Shown here piece by piece: positions 23,951-37,959 of a DNA stretch of 64,000 nucleotides. Under the pieces are notes generated by a model. That model saw nothing but the letters and a program-made list of their open reading frames with translations, made no database searches and was not told the origin of the DNA. Both the position numbers and the translations under genes were made by a program. The number at the start of each line of letters is the position of its first letter. Position 1 is the first letter of the stretch. Source of the stretch: Nematostella vectensis (Eukaryota > Cnidaria > Anthozoa > Actiniaria > Edwardsiidae). The DNA lies in NCBI RefSeq assembly GCF_932526225.1, contig NC_064034.1, positions 2,501 through 66,500 on the forward strand, written 5' to 3'.

Positions 23951-25949
23951 GGAAGTTAACAAAAAACACAAAGCAAAGAGTTTGAGGAAGTAAACAAGTA
24001 TGTGAACTTTAATGTTCTATTTGAAGGGGTGCATTTTGTACAGGGAAGCATACATAGAATGCTTAACTGGTGGAGAGGGAAGAGGTAAAAGTTTATTGAG
24101 CATAATTTCAACAATAGCAGGGGGAAGAGAGGGGCACTCTCTTCATACAATATTGCAGTTGTTACCTATTATTAAATAAGTTTGTAACATGTCTTTGTTT
24201 ATTAAGCAAGGTCTATTTCTGAGACAAGCAAACTCAAGTAAGAGCTGTTAAAATAACAGGTGAGTGTTAAAAAAAACAAGTATCTGATTAGAAAACTACT
24301 GTAGATTCCTTTGCACCAAAATAAGAACAAACTTCATTTTGTTTGTTATTTATGAGGAACGAGATGAGCTCTACAAGGCCAAGAAGAAATATGTATTGCT
24401 CATCTAAATTATACAAGTAAATAATAATATTAAAAAGGAATTACTGTAAGTAATTAGAGTGGTTTTCATTAACCCGTGAAACAAAGTGTGATAGTCAAAC
24501 GGTAATTGTTAGTAAAACACAAAAAAGAACAATAGAATCAGATCACAACAAAGTGTAATACGCTAAAGCGTAGTTCACGGGTTAATGAAGGTTTTGACAT
24601 TTCAACCTTACATCCACATGAAAGTAATGCCTAATATCGAGTGCCCTACAGTAAGTGTTTTGCAGTCAAGTTGTTTTCTTTTAGTAGGTAAAAAATTATT
24701 CTAAATAATAGTAATCATAGCTATGGTCACCACTTACACATATAGAACTTGTAATGAAAAGAAAGAAAAAAAATATATATATGCAGTCAAACAACAGAAT
24801 TGCATGATAACCTTGAATATATTGAATAAAGGACTGCAAAAAAACATCTTTTGTACTATTTGCTTGAATTGACCCTTGGCTATTTTTAGCTGAATTCCCC
24901 TCCCCCTCTAAAAAAGAAAATAATAATAATAATAGAACAAAACTAAAAAGAAAACAAACACAACAGAGACCCCCACCAACAATTTTGATTTTTTTGCTTT
25001 CCTTTAAAAGGTGCGTGTCACGGTTAAGAGATTTGCAATAGCTCTAGAGCCCTGACACAATGAACTTCAGTGAAATTCTAATACTGACGTATGAGCTTTT
25101 GGTACATGTGGGAGACTTTAAACAAAACAAAAAAAATGACCACAAACTGTCCATTAACATAGTTTTCAATATAATATTGCATATTACTTAATAAGGTATT
25201 GACAGCGTTTAAAAAGTTCAACTGTTTGTAGACACTTAAAAGCCTGCAATAAACACTGACTCCATACATGCGCAGTACTATGCTGCTGCCCCTTTAAAGT
25301 AAAATACAGCTTTACTTAGTCAGCGTAGACAATATTGCGGATTTTGTCAATATTCTAATATGAATATGTCAATATTCTCCCCCCTTACGTCTTTATTTCT
25401 ATTTATTTTATGCTTTTCACATGATACCAAAACAGCGTCTTTTTTCTTCGCTAATTTGATGTCATGTACACAATAAAAGAGATGCGCCCGTGCGCATGGC
25501 GAGTCCCCAAGGGACCCAAGACGCCCAAATAGACCTCTATTTTTTGTCATCCACAATCTCGGCAAGCTGTGCGTGGCGTAACCGTATTACAGGCCTGGGA
25601 TCCTGGTTATTGTCCTCCCCATTAATGCGCGGGTTGGGATAACCTTGCAAGAGTGTTGTACAGCATATTCGCTCGGAAATATCGGTGCTTGGGGCCTTCG
25701 GGTTCTTTACAGCCTTCCGTAAAAGCCTTGTGCTGCCATACCGATTGGGTAATCCGTATGTATGGTTTCCGTTTTGTTCTTCAGACCGGGTTCGATCCCA
25801 GGCCAATGGGCTTTTTTTTTTATTTGTTTTCTTTCTTTGTGCTTGACCCCCCTAATCCTGATTGGTTTTGCGCAAAAATAATAAAAAAAAGTGAGTTTCC
25901 AAAATAAGCTTGCTGGATTTATTGATTATATGTATTCAATTTGTTCCTA
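23951..25949 (+). repeat. Satellite unit 11 (type A)
   Basis: 1,999 bp. It shares GGTAATTGTTAG and GGTGCGTGTCACGG with units 7 and 15. Confidence 0.95.
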
Positions 25950-27948
25950 GGAAGTTAACAAAAAACACAAAGCAAAGAGTTTGAGAAAGTAAAAAAGTAT
26001 GTGAACTTTAATGTTCTATTTGAAGGGGCGCATTTTGTACAGGGAAGCATACATAGAATACTTAACTGGTGGAGAGGGGAGAGGTAACAGTTTATTGAGC
26101 ATAATGTCAACAATAGCAGGGGGAAGGGAGGGGCACTCTCTTCATACAATATTGCAGTTGTTACCTATTATTAAATAAGTTTGTAACATGTCTTTGTTTA
26201 TTAAGCAAGGTCTATTTCTGAGACAAGCAAACTCAAGTAAGAGCTGTTGAAATAACAGGTGAGTGTTAAAAAAAACAATTATCTGATTAGAAAACTAATG
26301 TAGATTCCTTTGCACCAAATAAGAACAAACTTCATTTTGTTTGTTATTTATGAGGAACGAGATGAGCTCTACAAGGCCAAGAAGAAATATGTATTGCTCA
26401 TCTAAATTATACAAGTAAATAATAATATTAAAAAGGAATTACTGTAAGTAATTAGAGTGGTTTTCATTAACCCGTGAAACAAAGTGTGATAGTCAAACGG
26501 TAATAGTTAGTAAAACACAAAAAAGAACAATAGAATCAGATCACAACAAAGTGTAATACGCTAAAGCGTAGTTCACGGGTTAATGAAGGTTTTGACATTT
26601 CAACCTTACATCCACATGAAAGTAATGCCTAATATCCAGTGCCCTACAGTAAGTGTTTTGCAGTCAAGTTGTTTTCTTTTAATAGGTAAAAAAATATTCT
26701 AAATAATAGTAATCATAGCTATGGTCACCACTTACACATATAGAACTTGTAATGAAAAGAAAGAAAAAAATATATATATATGCAGTCAAACAACAGAATT
26801 GCATGATAACCTTGAATATATTGAATAAAGGACTGCAAAAAAACATCTTTTGTACTAGTTGCTTGAATTGACCCTTGGCTATTTTTAGCTGAATTCCCCT
26901 CCCCCTCTAAAAAAGAAAATAATAATAATAATAGAACAAAACTAAAAATAAAACAAACACAACAGAGACCCCCGACTAACAATTTTGATTTTTTTTACAC
27001 TCCTTTAAAGGGGGAGTGTCATGTTTAATAGATTTGCAATAGCTCTAGAGCCCTGACATAATAAACTTCAGTGAAATTCTAATACTGACTTATGAGCTTT
27101 TGGTACATGTGGGAGACTTTAAACAAAACAAAAATAAAATGACCACAAACTGTCCATAAACATAGTTTTCAATATAATATTGCATATTATTTAATAAGGT
27201 ATTGACAGCTTTTAAAAAGTTCAACTGTTTGTAGACACTTAGAAGCCTACAATAAACACTGACTCCAGACATGCGCAGTACTATGCTGCTGCCCCTTTAA
27301 AGTAAAATACAGCTTTACTTAGTCAGCGTAGACAAAATTGCGGATTTTGTCAATATTCTAATATGAATATGTCAATATTCTCCCCCCTTACGTCTTTATT
27401 TCTATTTATTTTATGCTTTTCACATGATACCAAAACAGCGTCTTTTTTCTTCGCTAATTTGATGTCATGTACACAATAAAAGAGATTCGCCCGTGCGCAT
27501 GGCGAGTCCCCAAGGGACCCAAGACGCCCAAATAGACCTCTATTTTTTGTCATCCACAATCTCGGCGAGCTGTGCGTGGCGTAACCGTATTACAGGCCTG
27601 GGATCCTGGTTATTGTCCTCCCCATTAATGCGCGGGTTGGGATAACCTTGCAAGAGTGTTTTACAGCATATTCGCTCGGAAATATCGGTGCTTGGGGCAT
27701 TCGGGTTCTTTACAGCCTTCCGTAAAAGCCTTGTGCTGCCATACCGATTGGGTAATCCGTATGTATGGTTTCCGTTTTGTTCTTCAGACCGGGTTCGATC
27801 CCAGGCCAATCGGTTTTTTTTATTCGTTTTCTTTCTTTGTGCTTGACCCCCCTAATCCTGATTGGTTTTGCGCAAAAATAATAAAAAAAAGTGAGTTTGC
27901 AAAATAAGCTTGCTAGTTTATTGATTATATGTATTCAATTTGTTCCTA
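25950..27948 (+). repeat. Satellite unit 12 (type B head, GACTAAC tail)
   Basis: 1,999 bp. It has the same tail block and CCAATCGG end (27806-27813) as units 9 and 16. Confidence 0.95.
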
Positions 27949-29957
27949 GGAAGTTAACAAAAAACACAAAGCAAAGAGTTTGAGGAAGTAAACAAGTATG
28001 TGAACTTTAATGTTCTATTTGAAGGGGCGCATTTTGTACAGGGAAGCATACATAGAATGCTTAACTGGTGGAGAGGGGAGAGGTAACAGTTTATTGAGCA
28101 TAATGTCAACAATAGCAGGGGGAAGGGAGGGGCACTCTCTTCATACAATATTGCAGTTGTTACCTATTATTAAATAAGTTTGTAACATGTCTTTGTTTAT
28201 TAAGCAAGGTCTATTTCTGAGACAAGCAAACTCAAGTAAGAGCTGTTGAAATAACAGGTGAGTGTTAAAAAAAAACAATTATCTGATTAGAAAACTACTG
28301 TAGATTCCTTTGCACCAAAATAAGAACAAACTTCATTTTGTTTGTTATTTATGAGGAACGAGATGAGCTCTACAAAGCCATAAAGAAATATGTATTGCTC
28401 ATCTAAATTATACAAGTAAATGATAATATTAAAAAAGAACTACTGTAAATATTTAGAATGGTTTTCATTAACCCGTGAAACAAAGTGTGATAGTTAAACG
28501 ATAATAGTTAGAAAAACACAAAAAAGAACAATAGAATCAGATCACCACAAACTGTAATACGCTAAAGCGTAGTTCACGGGTTAATGAAGGTTTTGACATT
28601 TCAACCTTACATCCACATGAAAGTAATGCCTAATATCGAGTGCCCTACAGTAAGTGTTTTGCAGTCAAGTTGTTTTCTTTTAGTAGGTAAAAAATTATTC
28701 TAAATAATAGTAATCATAGCTATGGTCACCACTTACACATATAGAACTTGTAATGAAAAGAAAGAAAAAAATATATATATGCAGTCAAACAACAGAATTG
28801 CATGATAACCTTGAATATATTGAATAAAGGACTGCAAAAAAACATCTTTTGTACTAGTTGCTTGAATTGACCCTTGGCTATTTTTAGCTGAATTCCCCTC
28901 CCCCTCTAAAAAAGAAAATAATAATAATAATAATAATAATAGAACAAAACTAAAAAGAAAACAAACACAACAGAGACCCCCACCAACAATTTTGATTTTT
29001 TTTTACTTTCCTTTAAAAGGGGAGTGTCACGGTTAAGAGATTTGCAATAGCTCTAGAGCCCTGACACAATGAACTTCAGTGAAATTCTAATACTGACTTA
29101 TGAGCTTTTGGTACATGTGGGAGACTTTAAACAAAACAAAACAAATGACCACAAACTGTCCATTAACATAGTTTTCAATATAATATTGCATATTATTTAA
29201 TAAGGTATTCACAGCTTTTAAAAAGTTCAGCTGTTTGTTGACACTTAAAAGCCTACAATAATCACTGACTCCAGACATGCGCAGTACTATGTTGCTGCCC
29301 CTTTAAAGTAAAATACAGCTTTACTTAGTCAGCGTAGACAAAATTGCGGATTTTGTCAATATTCTAATATGAAGATGTCAATATTCTCCCCCTTACGTCT
29401 TTATTTCTATTTATTTTATGATTTTCACATGATACCAAAACAGCGTCTTTTTTCTTCGCTAATTTGATGTCATGTACACAATAAAAGAGATGAGCCCGTG
29501 CGCATGGCGAGTCCCAAAGGGACTAAAGACGCCCAAATAGACCTCTATTTTTTGTCATCCACAATCTCGGCGAGCTGTGCGTGGCGTAACCGTATTACAG
29601 GCCTGGGATCCTGGTTATTGTCCTCCCCATTAATGCGCGGGTTGGGATAACCTTGCAAGAGTGTTGTACAGCATATTCGCTCGGAAATATCGGTGCTTGG
29701 GGCCTTCGGGTTCTTTACAGCCTTCCGTAAAAGCCTTGTGCTGCCATACCGATTGGGTAATCCGTATGTATGGTTTCCGTTTTGTTCTTCAGACCGGGTT
29801 CGATAACAGGCCAATGGGCTTTTTTTTTAATTCGTTTTTTTTTCTTTGTGCTGGACCCCCTTAATCCTGATAGGTTTTGCGCAAAAATAATAAAAAAAGT
29901 GAGTTTGCAAAATAAGCTTGCTAGATTTATTGATTATATGTATTCAATTTGTTCCTA
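27949..29957 (+). repeat. Satellite unit 13 (type B head)
   Basis: 2,009 bp. It has the longest AAT microsatellite (about 28917-28941). Its B box is damaged (GGTTCGATAA at 29797-29806). Confidence 0.95.
29797..29806 (+). promoter_or_regulatory. Damaged B box (unit 13)
   Basis: Reads GGTTCGATAA instead of GGTTCGATCC, breaking the conserved CC and the T-arm stem. The same allele is in unit 19 at 41809-41818, 12 kb away, so it was copied by exchange after it arose. Confidence 0.5.
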
Positions 29958-31959
29958 GGAAGTTAACAAAAAACACAAAGCAAAGAGTTTGAGGAAGTAA
30001 ACAAGTATGTGAACTTTAATGTTCTATTTGAAGGGGTGCATTTTGTACAGGGAAGCATACATAGAATGCTTAACTGGTGGAGAGGGAAGAGGTAAAAGTT
30101 TATTGAGCATAATTTCAACAATAGCAGGGGGAAGAGAGGGGCACTCTCTTCATACAATATTGCAGTCGTTACCTATTATTAAATAAGTTTGTAACATGTC
30201 TTTGTTTATTAAGCAAGGTCTATTTATGAGACAGCAAACTCAAGTAAGGCTGTTGAAATAACAGGTGAGTGTTAAAAGAAAAACAATTATCTGATTAGAA
30301 AACTACTGTAGATTCCTTTGCACCAAAATAAGAACAAACTTCATTTTGTTTGTTATTTATGAGGAACGAGATGAGCTCTACAAAGCCATAAAGAAATATG
30401 TATTGCTCATCTAAATTATACAAGTAAATGATAATATTAAAAAAGAACTACTGTAAGTAATTAGAGTGGTTTTCATTAACCCGTGAAACAAAGTGTGATA
30501 GTTAAACGATAATAGTTAGTAAAACACAAAAAAGAACAATAGAATCAGATCACCACAAACTGTAATACGCTAAAGCGTAGTTCACGGGTTAATGAAGGTT
30601 TTGACATTTCAACCTTACATCCACATGAAAGTAATGCCTAATATCGAGTGCCCTACAGTAAGTGTTTTGCAGTCAAGTTGTTTTCTTTTAGTAGGTAAAA
30701 AATTATTCTAAATAATAGTAATCATAGCTATGGTCACAACTTACACATATAGAACTTGTAATGAAAAGAAAGAAAAAAATATATATATGCAGTCAAACAA
30801 CAGAATTGCATGATAACTATGAATATATTGAATAAAGGACTGCAAAAAAACATCTTTTGTACTAGTTGCTTGAATTGACCCTTGGCTATTTTTAGCTGAA
30901 TTCCCCTCCCCCTCTAAAAAAGAAAATAATAATAATAATAATAATAGAACAAAACTAAAAAGAAAACAAACACAACAGAGACCCCCACCAACAATTTTGA
31001 TTTTTTTTACTTTCCTTTAAAAGGGGAGTGTCACGGTTAAGAGATTTGCAATAGCTCTAGAGCCCTGACACAATGAACTTAAGTGAAATTCTAATACTGA
31101 CTTATGAGCTTTTGGTACATGTGGGAGACTTTAAACAAAACAAAACAAATGACCACAAACTGTCAATTAACATAGTTTTCAATATAATATTGCATATTAT
31201 TTAATAAGGTATTCACAGCTTTTAAAAAGTTCAACTGTTTGTTGACACTTAAAAACCTACAATAATCACTGACTCCAGACATGCGCAGTACTATGTTGCT
31301 GCCCCTTTAAAGTAAAATACAGCTTTACTTAGTCAGCGTAGACAAAATTGCGGATTTTGTCAATATTCTAATATGAAGATGTCAATATTCTCCCCCTTAC
31401 GTCTTTATTTCTATTTATTTTATGATTTTCACATGATACCAAAACAGCGTCTTTTTTCTTCGCTAATTTGATGTCATGTACACAATAAAAGAGATTCGCC
31501 CGTGCGCATGGCGAGTCCCCAAAGGACCCAAGACGCCCAAATAGACCTCTATTTTTTGTCATCCACAATCTCGGCGAGCTGTGCGTGGCGTAACCGTATT
31601 ACAGGCCTGGGATCCTGGTTATTGTCCTCCCCATTAATGCGCGGGTTGGGATAACCTTGCAAGAGTGTTGTACAGCATATTCGCTCGGAAATATCGGTGC
31701 TTGGGGCCTTCGGGTTCTTTACAGCCTTCCGTAAAAGCCTTGTGCTGCCATACCGATTGGGTAATCCCTATGTATGGTTTCCGTTTTGTTCTTCAGACCG
31801 GGTTCGATCCCAGGCCAATGGGCTTTTTTTTAATTCGTTTTTTTTCTTTGTGCTGGACCCCCTTAATCCTGATAGGTTTTGCGCAAAAATAATAAAAAAA
31901 GTGAGTTTGCAAAATAAGCTTGCTAGATTTATTGATTATATGTATTCAATTTGTTCCTA
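29958..31959 (+). repeat. Satellite unit 14 (type A)
   Basis: 2,002 bp. A 2-base loss gives GAGACAGCAAAC near 30227, shared only with unit 20. AATCCCTATG in the core puts a stop in the minus-strand open frame, as in units 20 and 21. Confidence 0.95.
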
Positions 31960-33956
31960 GGAAGTTAACAAAAAACACAAAGCAAAGAGTTTGAGGAAGT
32001 AAACAAGTATGTGAACTTTAATGTTCTATTTGAAGGGGTGCATTTTGTACAGGGAAGCATACATAGAATGCTTAACTGGTGGAGAGGGAAGAGGTAAAAG
32101 TTTATTGAGCATAATTTCAACAATAGCAGGGGGAAGAGAGGGGCACTCTCTTCATACAATATTGCAGTTGTTACCTATTATTAAATAAGTTTGTAACATG
32201 TCTTTGTTTATTAAGCAAGGTCTATTTCTGAGACAAGCAAACTTAAGTAAGGCTGTTGAAATAAGAGGTGAGTGTTAAAAAAAACAAGTATCTGATTAGA
32301 AAACTACTGTAGATTCCTTTGCACCAAAATAAGAACAAACTTCATTTTGTTTGTTATTTATGAGGAACGAGATGAGCTCTACAAGGCCAAGAAGAAATAT
32401 GTATTGCTCATCTAAATTATACAAGTAAATAATAATATTAAAAAGGAATTACTGTAAGTAATTAGAGTGGTTTTCATTAACCCGTGAAACAAAGTGTGAT
32501 AGTCAAACGGTAATTGTTAGTAAAACACAAAAAAGAACAATAGAATCAGATCACAACAAAGTGTAATACGCTAAAGCGTAGTTCACGGGTTAATGAAGGT
32601 TTTGACATTTCAACCTTACATCCACATGAAAGTAATGCCTAATATCGAGTGCCCTACAGTAAGTGTTTTGCAGTCAAGTTGTTTTCTTTTAGTAGGTAAA
32701 AAATTATTCTAAATAATAGTAATCATAGCTATGGTCACCACTTACACATATAGAACTTGTAATGAAAAGAAAGAAAAAATTATATATATGCAGTCAAACA
32801 ACAGAATTGCATGATAACCTTGAATATATTGAATAAAGGACTGCAAAAAAACATCTTTTGTACTTTTTGCTTGAATTGACCCTTGGCTATTTTTAGCTGA
32901 ATTCCCCTCCCCCTCTAAAAAAGAAAATAATAATAATAATAGAACAAAACTAAAAAGAAAACAAACACAACAGAGACCCCCACCAACAATTTTGATTTTT
33001 TTGCTTTCCTTTAAAAGGTGCGTGTCACGGTTAAGAGATTTGCAATAGCTCTAGAGCCCTGACACAATGAACTTCAGTGAAATTCTAATACTGACGTATG
33101 AGCTTTTGGTACATGTGGGAGACTTTAAACAAAACAAAAAAAATGACCACAAACTGTCCATTAACATAGTTTTCAATATAATATTGCATATTACTTAATA
33201 AGGTATTGACAGCGTTTAAAAAGTTCAACTGTTTGTAGACACTTAAAAGCCTGCAATAAACACTGACTCCATACATGCGCAGTACTATGCTGCTGCCCCT
33301 TTAAAGTAAAATACATCTTTACTTAGTCAGCGTAGACAATATTGCGGATTTTGTCAATATTCTAATATGAATATGTCAATATTCTCCCCCCTTACGTCTT
33401 TATTTCTATTTATTTTATGCTTTTCACATGATACCAAAACAGCGTCTTTTTTCTTCGCTAATTTGATGTCATGTACACAATAAAAGAGATGCGCCCGTGC
33501 GCATGGCGAGTCCCCAAGGGACCCAAGACGCCCAAATAGACCTCTATTTTTTGTCATCCACAATCTCGGCAAGCTGTGCGTGGCGTAACCGTATTACAGG
33601 CCTGGGATCCTGGTTATTGTCCTCCCCATTAATGCGCGGGTTGGGATAACCTTGCAAGAGTGTTGTACAGCATATTCGCTCGGAAATATCGGTGCTTGGG
33701 GCCTTCGGGTTCTTTACAGCCTTCCGTAAAAGCCTTGTGCTGCCATACCGATTGGGTAATCCGTATGTATGGTTTCCGTTTTGTTCTTCAGACCGGGTTC
33801 GATCCCAGGCCAATGGGCTTTTTTTTTTATTCGTTTTCTTTCTTTGTGCTTGACCCCCCTAATCCTGATTGGTTTTGCGCAAAAATAATAAAAAAAAGTG
33901 AGTTTGCAAAATAAGCTTGCTGGATTTATTGATTATATGTATTCAATTTGTTCCTA
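31960..33956 (+). repeat. Satellite unit 15 (type A, mosaic)
   Basis: 1,997 bp. The first 300 bp resemble unit 21; the rest resembles units 7 and 11. The switch lies near 32260-32280. Confidence 0.95.
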
Positions 33957-35955
33957 GGAAGTTAACAAAAAACACAAAGCAAAGAGTTTGAGGAAGTAAA
34001 CAAGTATGTGAACTTTAATGTTCTATTTGAAGGGGCGCATTTTGTACAGGGAAGCATACATAGAATATTTAACTGGTGGAGAGGGGAGAGGTAACAGTTT
34101 ATTGAGCATAATGTCAACAATAGCAGGGGGAAGAGAGGGGCACTCTCTTCATACAATATTGCAGTTGTTACCTATTATTAAATAAGTTTGTAACATGTCT
34201 TTGTTTATTAAGCAAGGTCTATTTCTGAGACAAGCAAACTCAAGTAAGAGCTGTTGAAATAACAGGTGAGTGTTAAAAAAAACAATTGTCTGATTAGAAA
34301 ACTAATGTAGATTCCTTTGCACCAAATAAGAACAAACTTCATTTTGTTTGTTATTTATGAGGAACGAGATGAGCTCTACAAGGCCAAGAAGAAATATGTA
34401 TTGCTCATCTAAATTATACAAGTAAATAATAATATTAAAAAGGAATTACTGTAAGTAATTAGAGTGGTTTTCATTAACCCGTGAAACAAAGTGTGATAGT
34501 CAAACGGTAATAGTTAGTAAAACACAAAAAAGAACAATAGAATCAGATCACAACAAAGTGTAATACGCTAAAGCGTAGTTCACGGGTTAATGAAGGTTTT
34601 GACATTTCAACCTTACATCCACATGAAAGTAATGCCTAATATCCAGTGCCCTACAGTAAGTGTTTTGCAGTCAAGTTGTTTTCTTTTAATAGGTAAAAAA
34701 TTATTCTAAATAATAGTAATCATAGCTATGGTCACCACTTACACATATAGAACTTGTAATGAAAAGAAAGAAAAAAATATATATATATGCAGTCAAACAA
34801 CAGAATTGCATGATAACCTTGAATATATTGAATAAAGGACTGCAAAAAAACATCTTTTGTACTAGTTGCTTGAATTGACCCTTGGCTATTTTTAGCTGAA
34901 TTCCCCTCCCCCTCTAAAAAAGAAAATAATAATAATAATAGAACAAAACTAAAAATAAAACAAACACAACAGAGACCCCCGACTAACAATTTTGATTTTT
35001 TTTACACTCCTTTAAAGGGGGAGTGTCATGTTTAAGAGATTTGCAATAGCTCTAGAGCCCTGACATAATGAACTTCAGTGAAATTCTAATACTGACTTAT
35101 GAGCTTTTGGTACATGTGGGAGACTTTAAACAAAACAAAAATAAAATGACCACAAACTGTCCATTAACATAGTTTTCAATATAATATTGCATATTATTTA
35201 ATAAGGTATTCACAGCTTTTAAAAAGTTCAACTGTTTGTAGACACTTAGAAGCCTACAATAAACACTGACTCCAGACATGCGCAGTACTATGCTGCTGCC
35301 CCTTTAAAGTAAAATACAGCTTTACTTAGTCAGCGTAGACAAAATTGCGGATTTTGTCAATATTCTAATATGAATATGTCAATATTCTCCCCCCTTACGT
35401 CTTTATTTCTATTTATTTTATGCTTTTCACATGATACCAAAACAGCGTCTTTTTTCTTCGCTAATTTGATATCATGTACACAATAAAAGAGATTCGCCCG
35501 TGCGCATGGCGAGTCCCCAAGGGACCCAAGACGCCCAAATAGACCTCTATTTTTTGTCATCCACAATCTCGGCGAGCTGTGCGTGGCGTAACCGTATTAC
35601 AGGCCTGGGATCCTGGTTATTGTCCTCCCCATTAATGCGCGGGTTGGGATAACCTTGCAAGAGTGTTTTACAGCATATTCGCTCGGAAATATCGGTGCTT
35701 GGGGCATTCGGGTTCTTTACAGCCTTCCGTAAAAGCCTTGTGCTGCCATACCGATTGGGTAATCCGTATGTATGGTTTCCGTTTTGTTCTTCAGACCGGG
35801 TTCGATCCCAGGCCAATCGGTTTTTTTTATTCGTTTTCTTTCTTTGTGCTTGACCCCCCTAATCCTGATTGGTTTTGCGCAAAAATAATAAAAAAAAGTG
35901 AGTTTGCAAAATAAGCTTGCTAGTTTATTGATTATATGTATTCAATTTGTTCCTA
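33957..35955 (+). repeat. Satellite unit 16 (type B head, GACTAAC tail)
   Basis: 1,999 bp, close to unit 12 at 8 kb distance. The module ends in CCAATCGG (35813-35820). Confidence 0.95.
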
Positions 35956-37959
35956 GGAAGTTAACAAAAAACACAAAGCAAAGAGTTTGAGGAAGTAAAC
36001 AAGTATGTGAACTTTAATGTTCTATTTGAAGGGGCGCATTTTGTACAGGGAAGCATACATAGAATGCTTAACTGGTGGAGAGGGGAGAGGTAACAGTTTA
36101 TTGAGCATAATGTCAACAATAGCAGGGGGAAGGGAGGGGCACTCTCTTCATACAATATTGCAGTTGTTACCTATTATTAAATAAGTTTGTAACATGTCTT
36201 TGTTTATTAAGCAAGGTCTATTTCTGAGACAAGCAAACTCAAGTAAGAGCTGTTGAAATAACAGGTGAGTGTTAAAAAAAAACAATTATCTGATTAGAAA
36301 ACTACTGTAGATTCCTTTGCACCAAAATAAGAACAAACTTCATTTTGTTTGTTATTTATGAGGAACGAGATGAGCTCTACACGGCCAAGAAGAAATATGT
36401 ATTGCTCATCTAAATTATACAAGTAAATAATAATATTAAAAATGAATTACTGTAAGTAATTAGAGTGGTTTTCATTAACCCGTGAAACAAAGTATGATAG
36501 TTAAACGGTAATAGTTAGTAAAACACAAAAAAGAACAATAGAATCAGATCACAACAAAGTGTAATACGCTAAATCGTAGTTCACGGGTTAATGAAGGTTT
36601 TGACATTTCAACCTTACATCCACATGAAAGTAATGCCTAATATCGAGTGCCCTACAGAGGGTGTTTACAGTCAAGTTGTTTTCTTTTAGTAGGTAAAAAA
36701 TTATTCTAAATAATAGTAATCATAGCTATGGTCACCACTTACACATATAGAACTTGTAATGAAAAGAAAGAAAAAAAATATATATATGCAGTCAAACAAC
36801 AGAATTGCATGATAACCTTGAATATATTGAATAAAGGACTGCAAAAAAACATCTTTTGTACTAGTTGCTTGAATTGACCCTTGGCTATTTTTAGCTGAAT
36901 TCCCCTCCCCCTCTGAAAAAGAAAATAATAATAATAATAATAGAACAAAACTAAAAAGAAAACAAACACAACAGAGACCCCCCACCAACAATTTTGATTT
37001 TTTTTGCTTTCCTTTAAAAGGTGAGGGTCACGGTTAAGAGATTTGCAATAGCTCTAGAGCCCTGACACAATGAACTTCAGTGAAATTCTAATACTGACTT
37101 ATGAGCTTTTGGTACATGTGGGAGACTTTAAACAAAACAAAAAAAATGACCACAAACTGTCCATTAACATAGTTTTCAATATAATATTGCATATTATTTA
37201 ATAAGGTATTGACAGCTTTTAAAAAGTTCAACTGTTTGTAGACACTTAAAAGCCTGAAATAAACACTGACTCCAGACATGCGCAGTACTATGCTGCTGCC
37301 CCTTTAAAGTAAAATACAGCTTTACTTAGTCAGCGTAGACAATATTGCGGATTTTGTCAATATTCTAATATGAAGATGTGAATATTCTCCCTTCTTACGT
37401 CTTTATTTCTATTTATTTTATGCTTTTCACATGATACCAAAAAAGCGTCTTTTTTCTTCGCTAATTTGATGTCATGTACACAATAAAAGAGATGCGCCCG
37501 TGCGCATGGCGAGTCCCCAAGGGACCCAAGACGCCCAAATAGACCTCTATTTTTTGTCATCCACAATCTCGGCGAGCTGTGCGTGGCGTAACCGTATTAC
37601 AGGCCTGGGATCCTGGTTATTGTCCTCCCCATTAATGCGCGGGTTGGGATAACCTTGCAAGAGTGTTGTACAGCATATTCGCTCGGAAATATCGGTGCTT
37701 GGGGCCTTCGGGTTCTTTACAGCCTTCCGTAAAAGCCTTGTGCTGCCATACCGATTGGGTAATCCGTATGTATGGTTTCCGTTTTGTTCTTCAGACCGGG
37801 TTCGATCCCAGGCCAATGGGCTTTTTTTTTATTCGTTTTCTTTCTTTGTGCTTGACCCCCCTAATCCTGATTGGTTTTGCGCAAAAATAATAAAAAAAAA
37901 GTGAGTTTGCAAAATAAGCTTTCTGGATTTATTGATTATATGTATTCAATTTGTTCCTA
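35956..37959 (+). repeat. Satellite unit 17 (type B)
   Basis: 2,004 bp. It carries the rare variant GAGGGTGTTTACAG near 36657, shared with unit 10. Confidence 0.95.
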
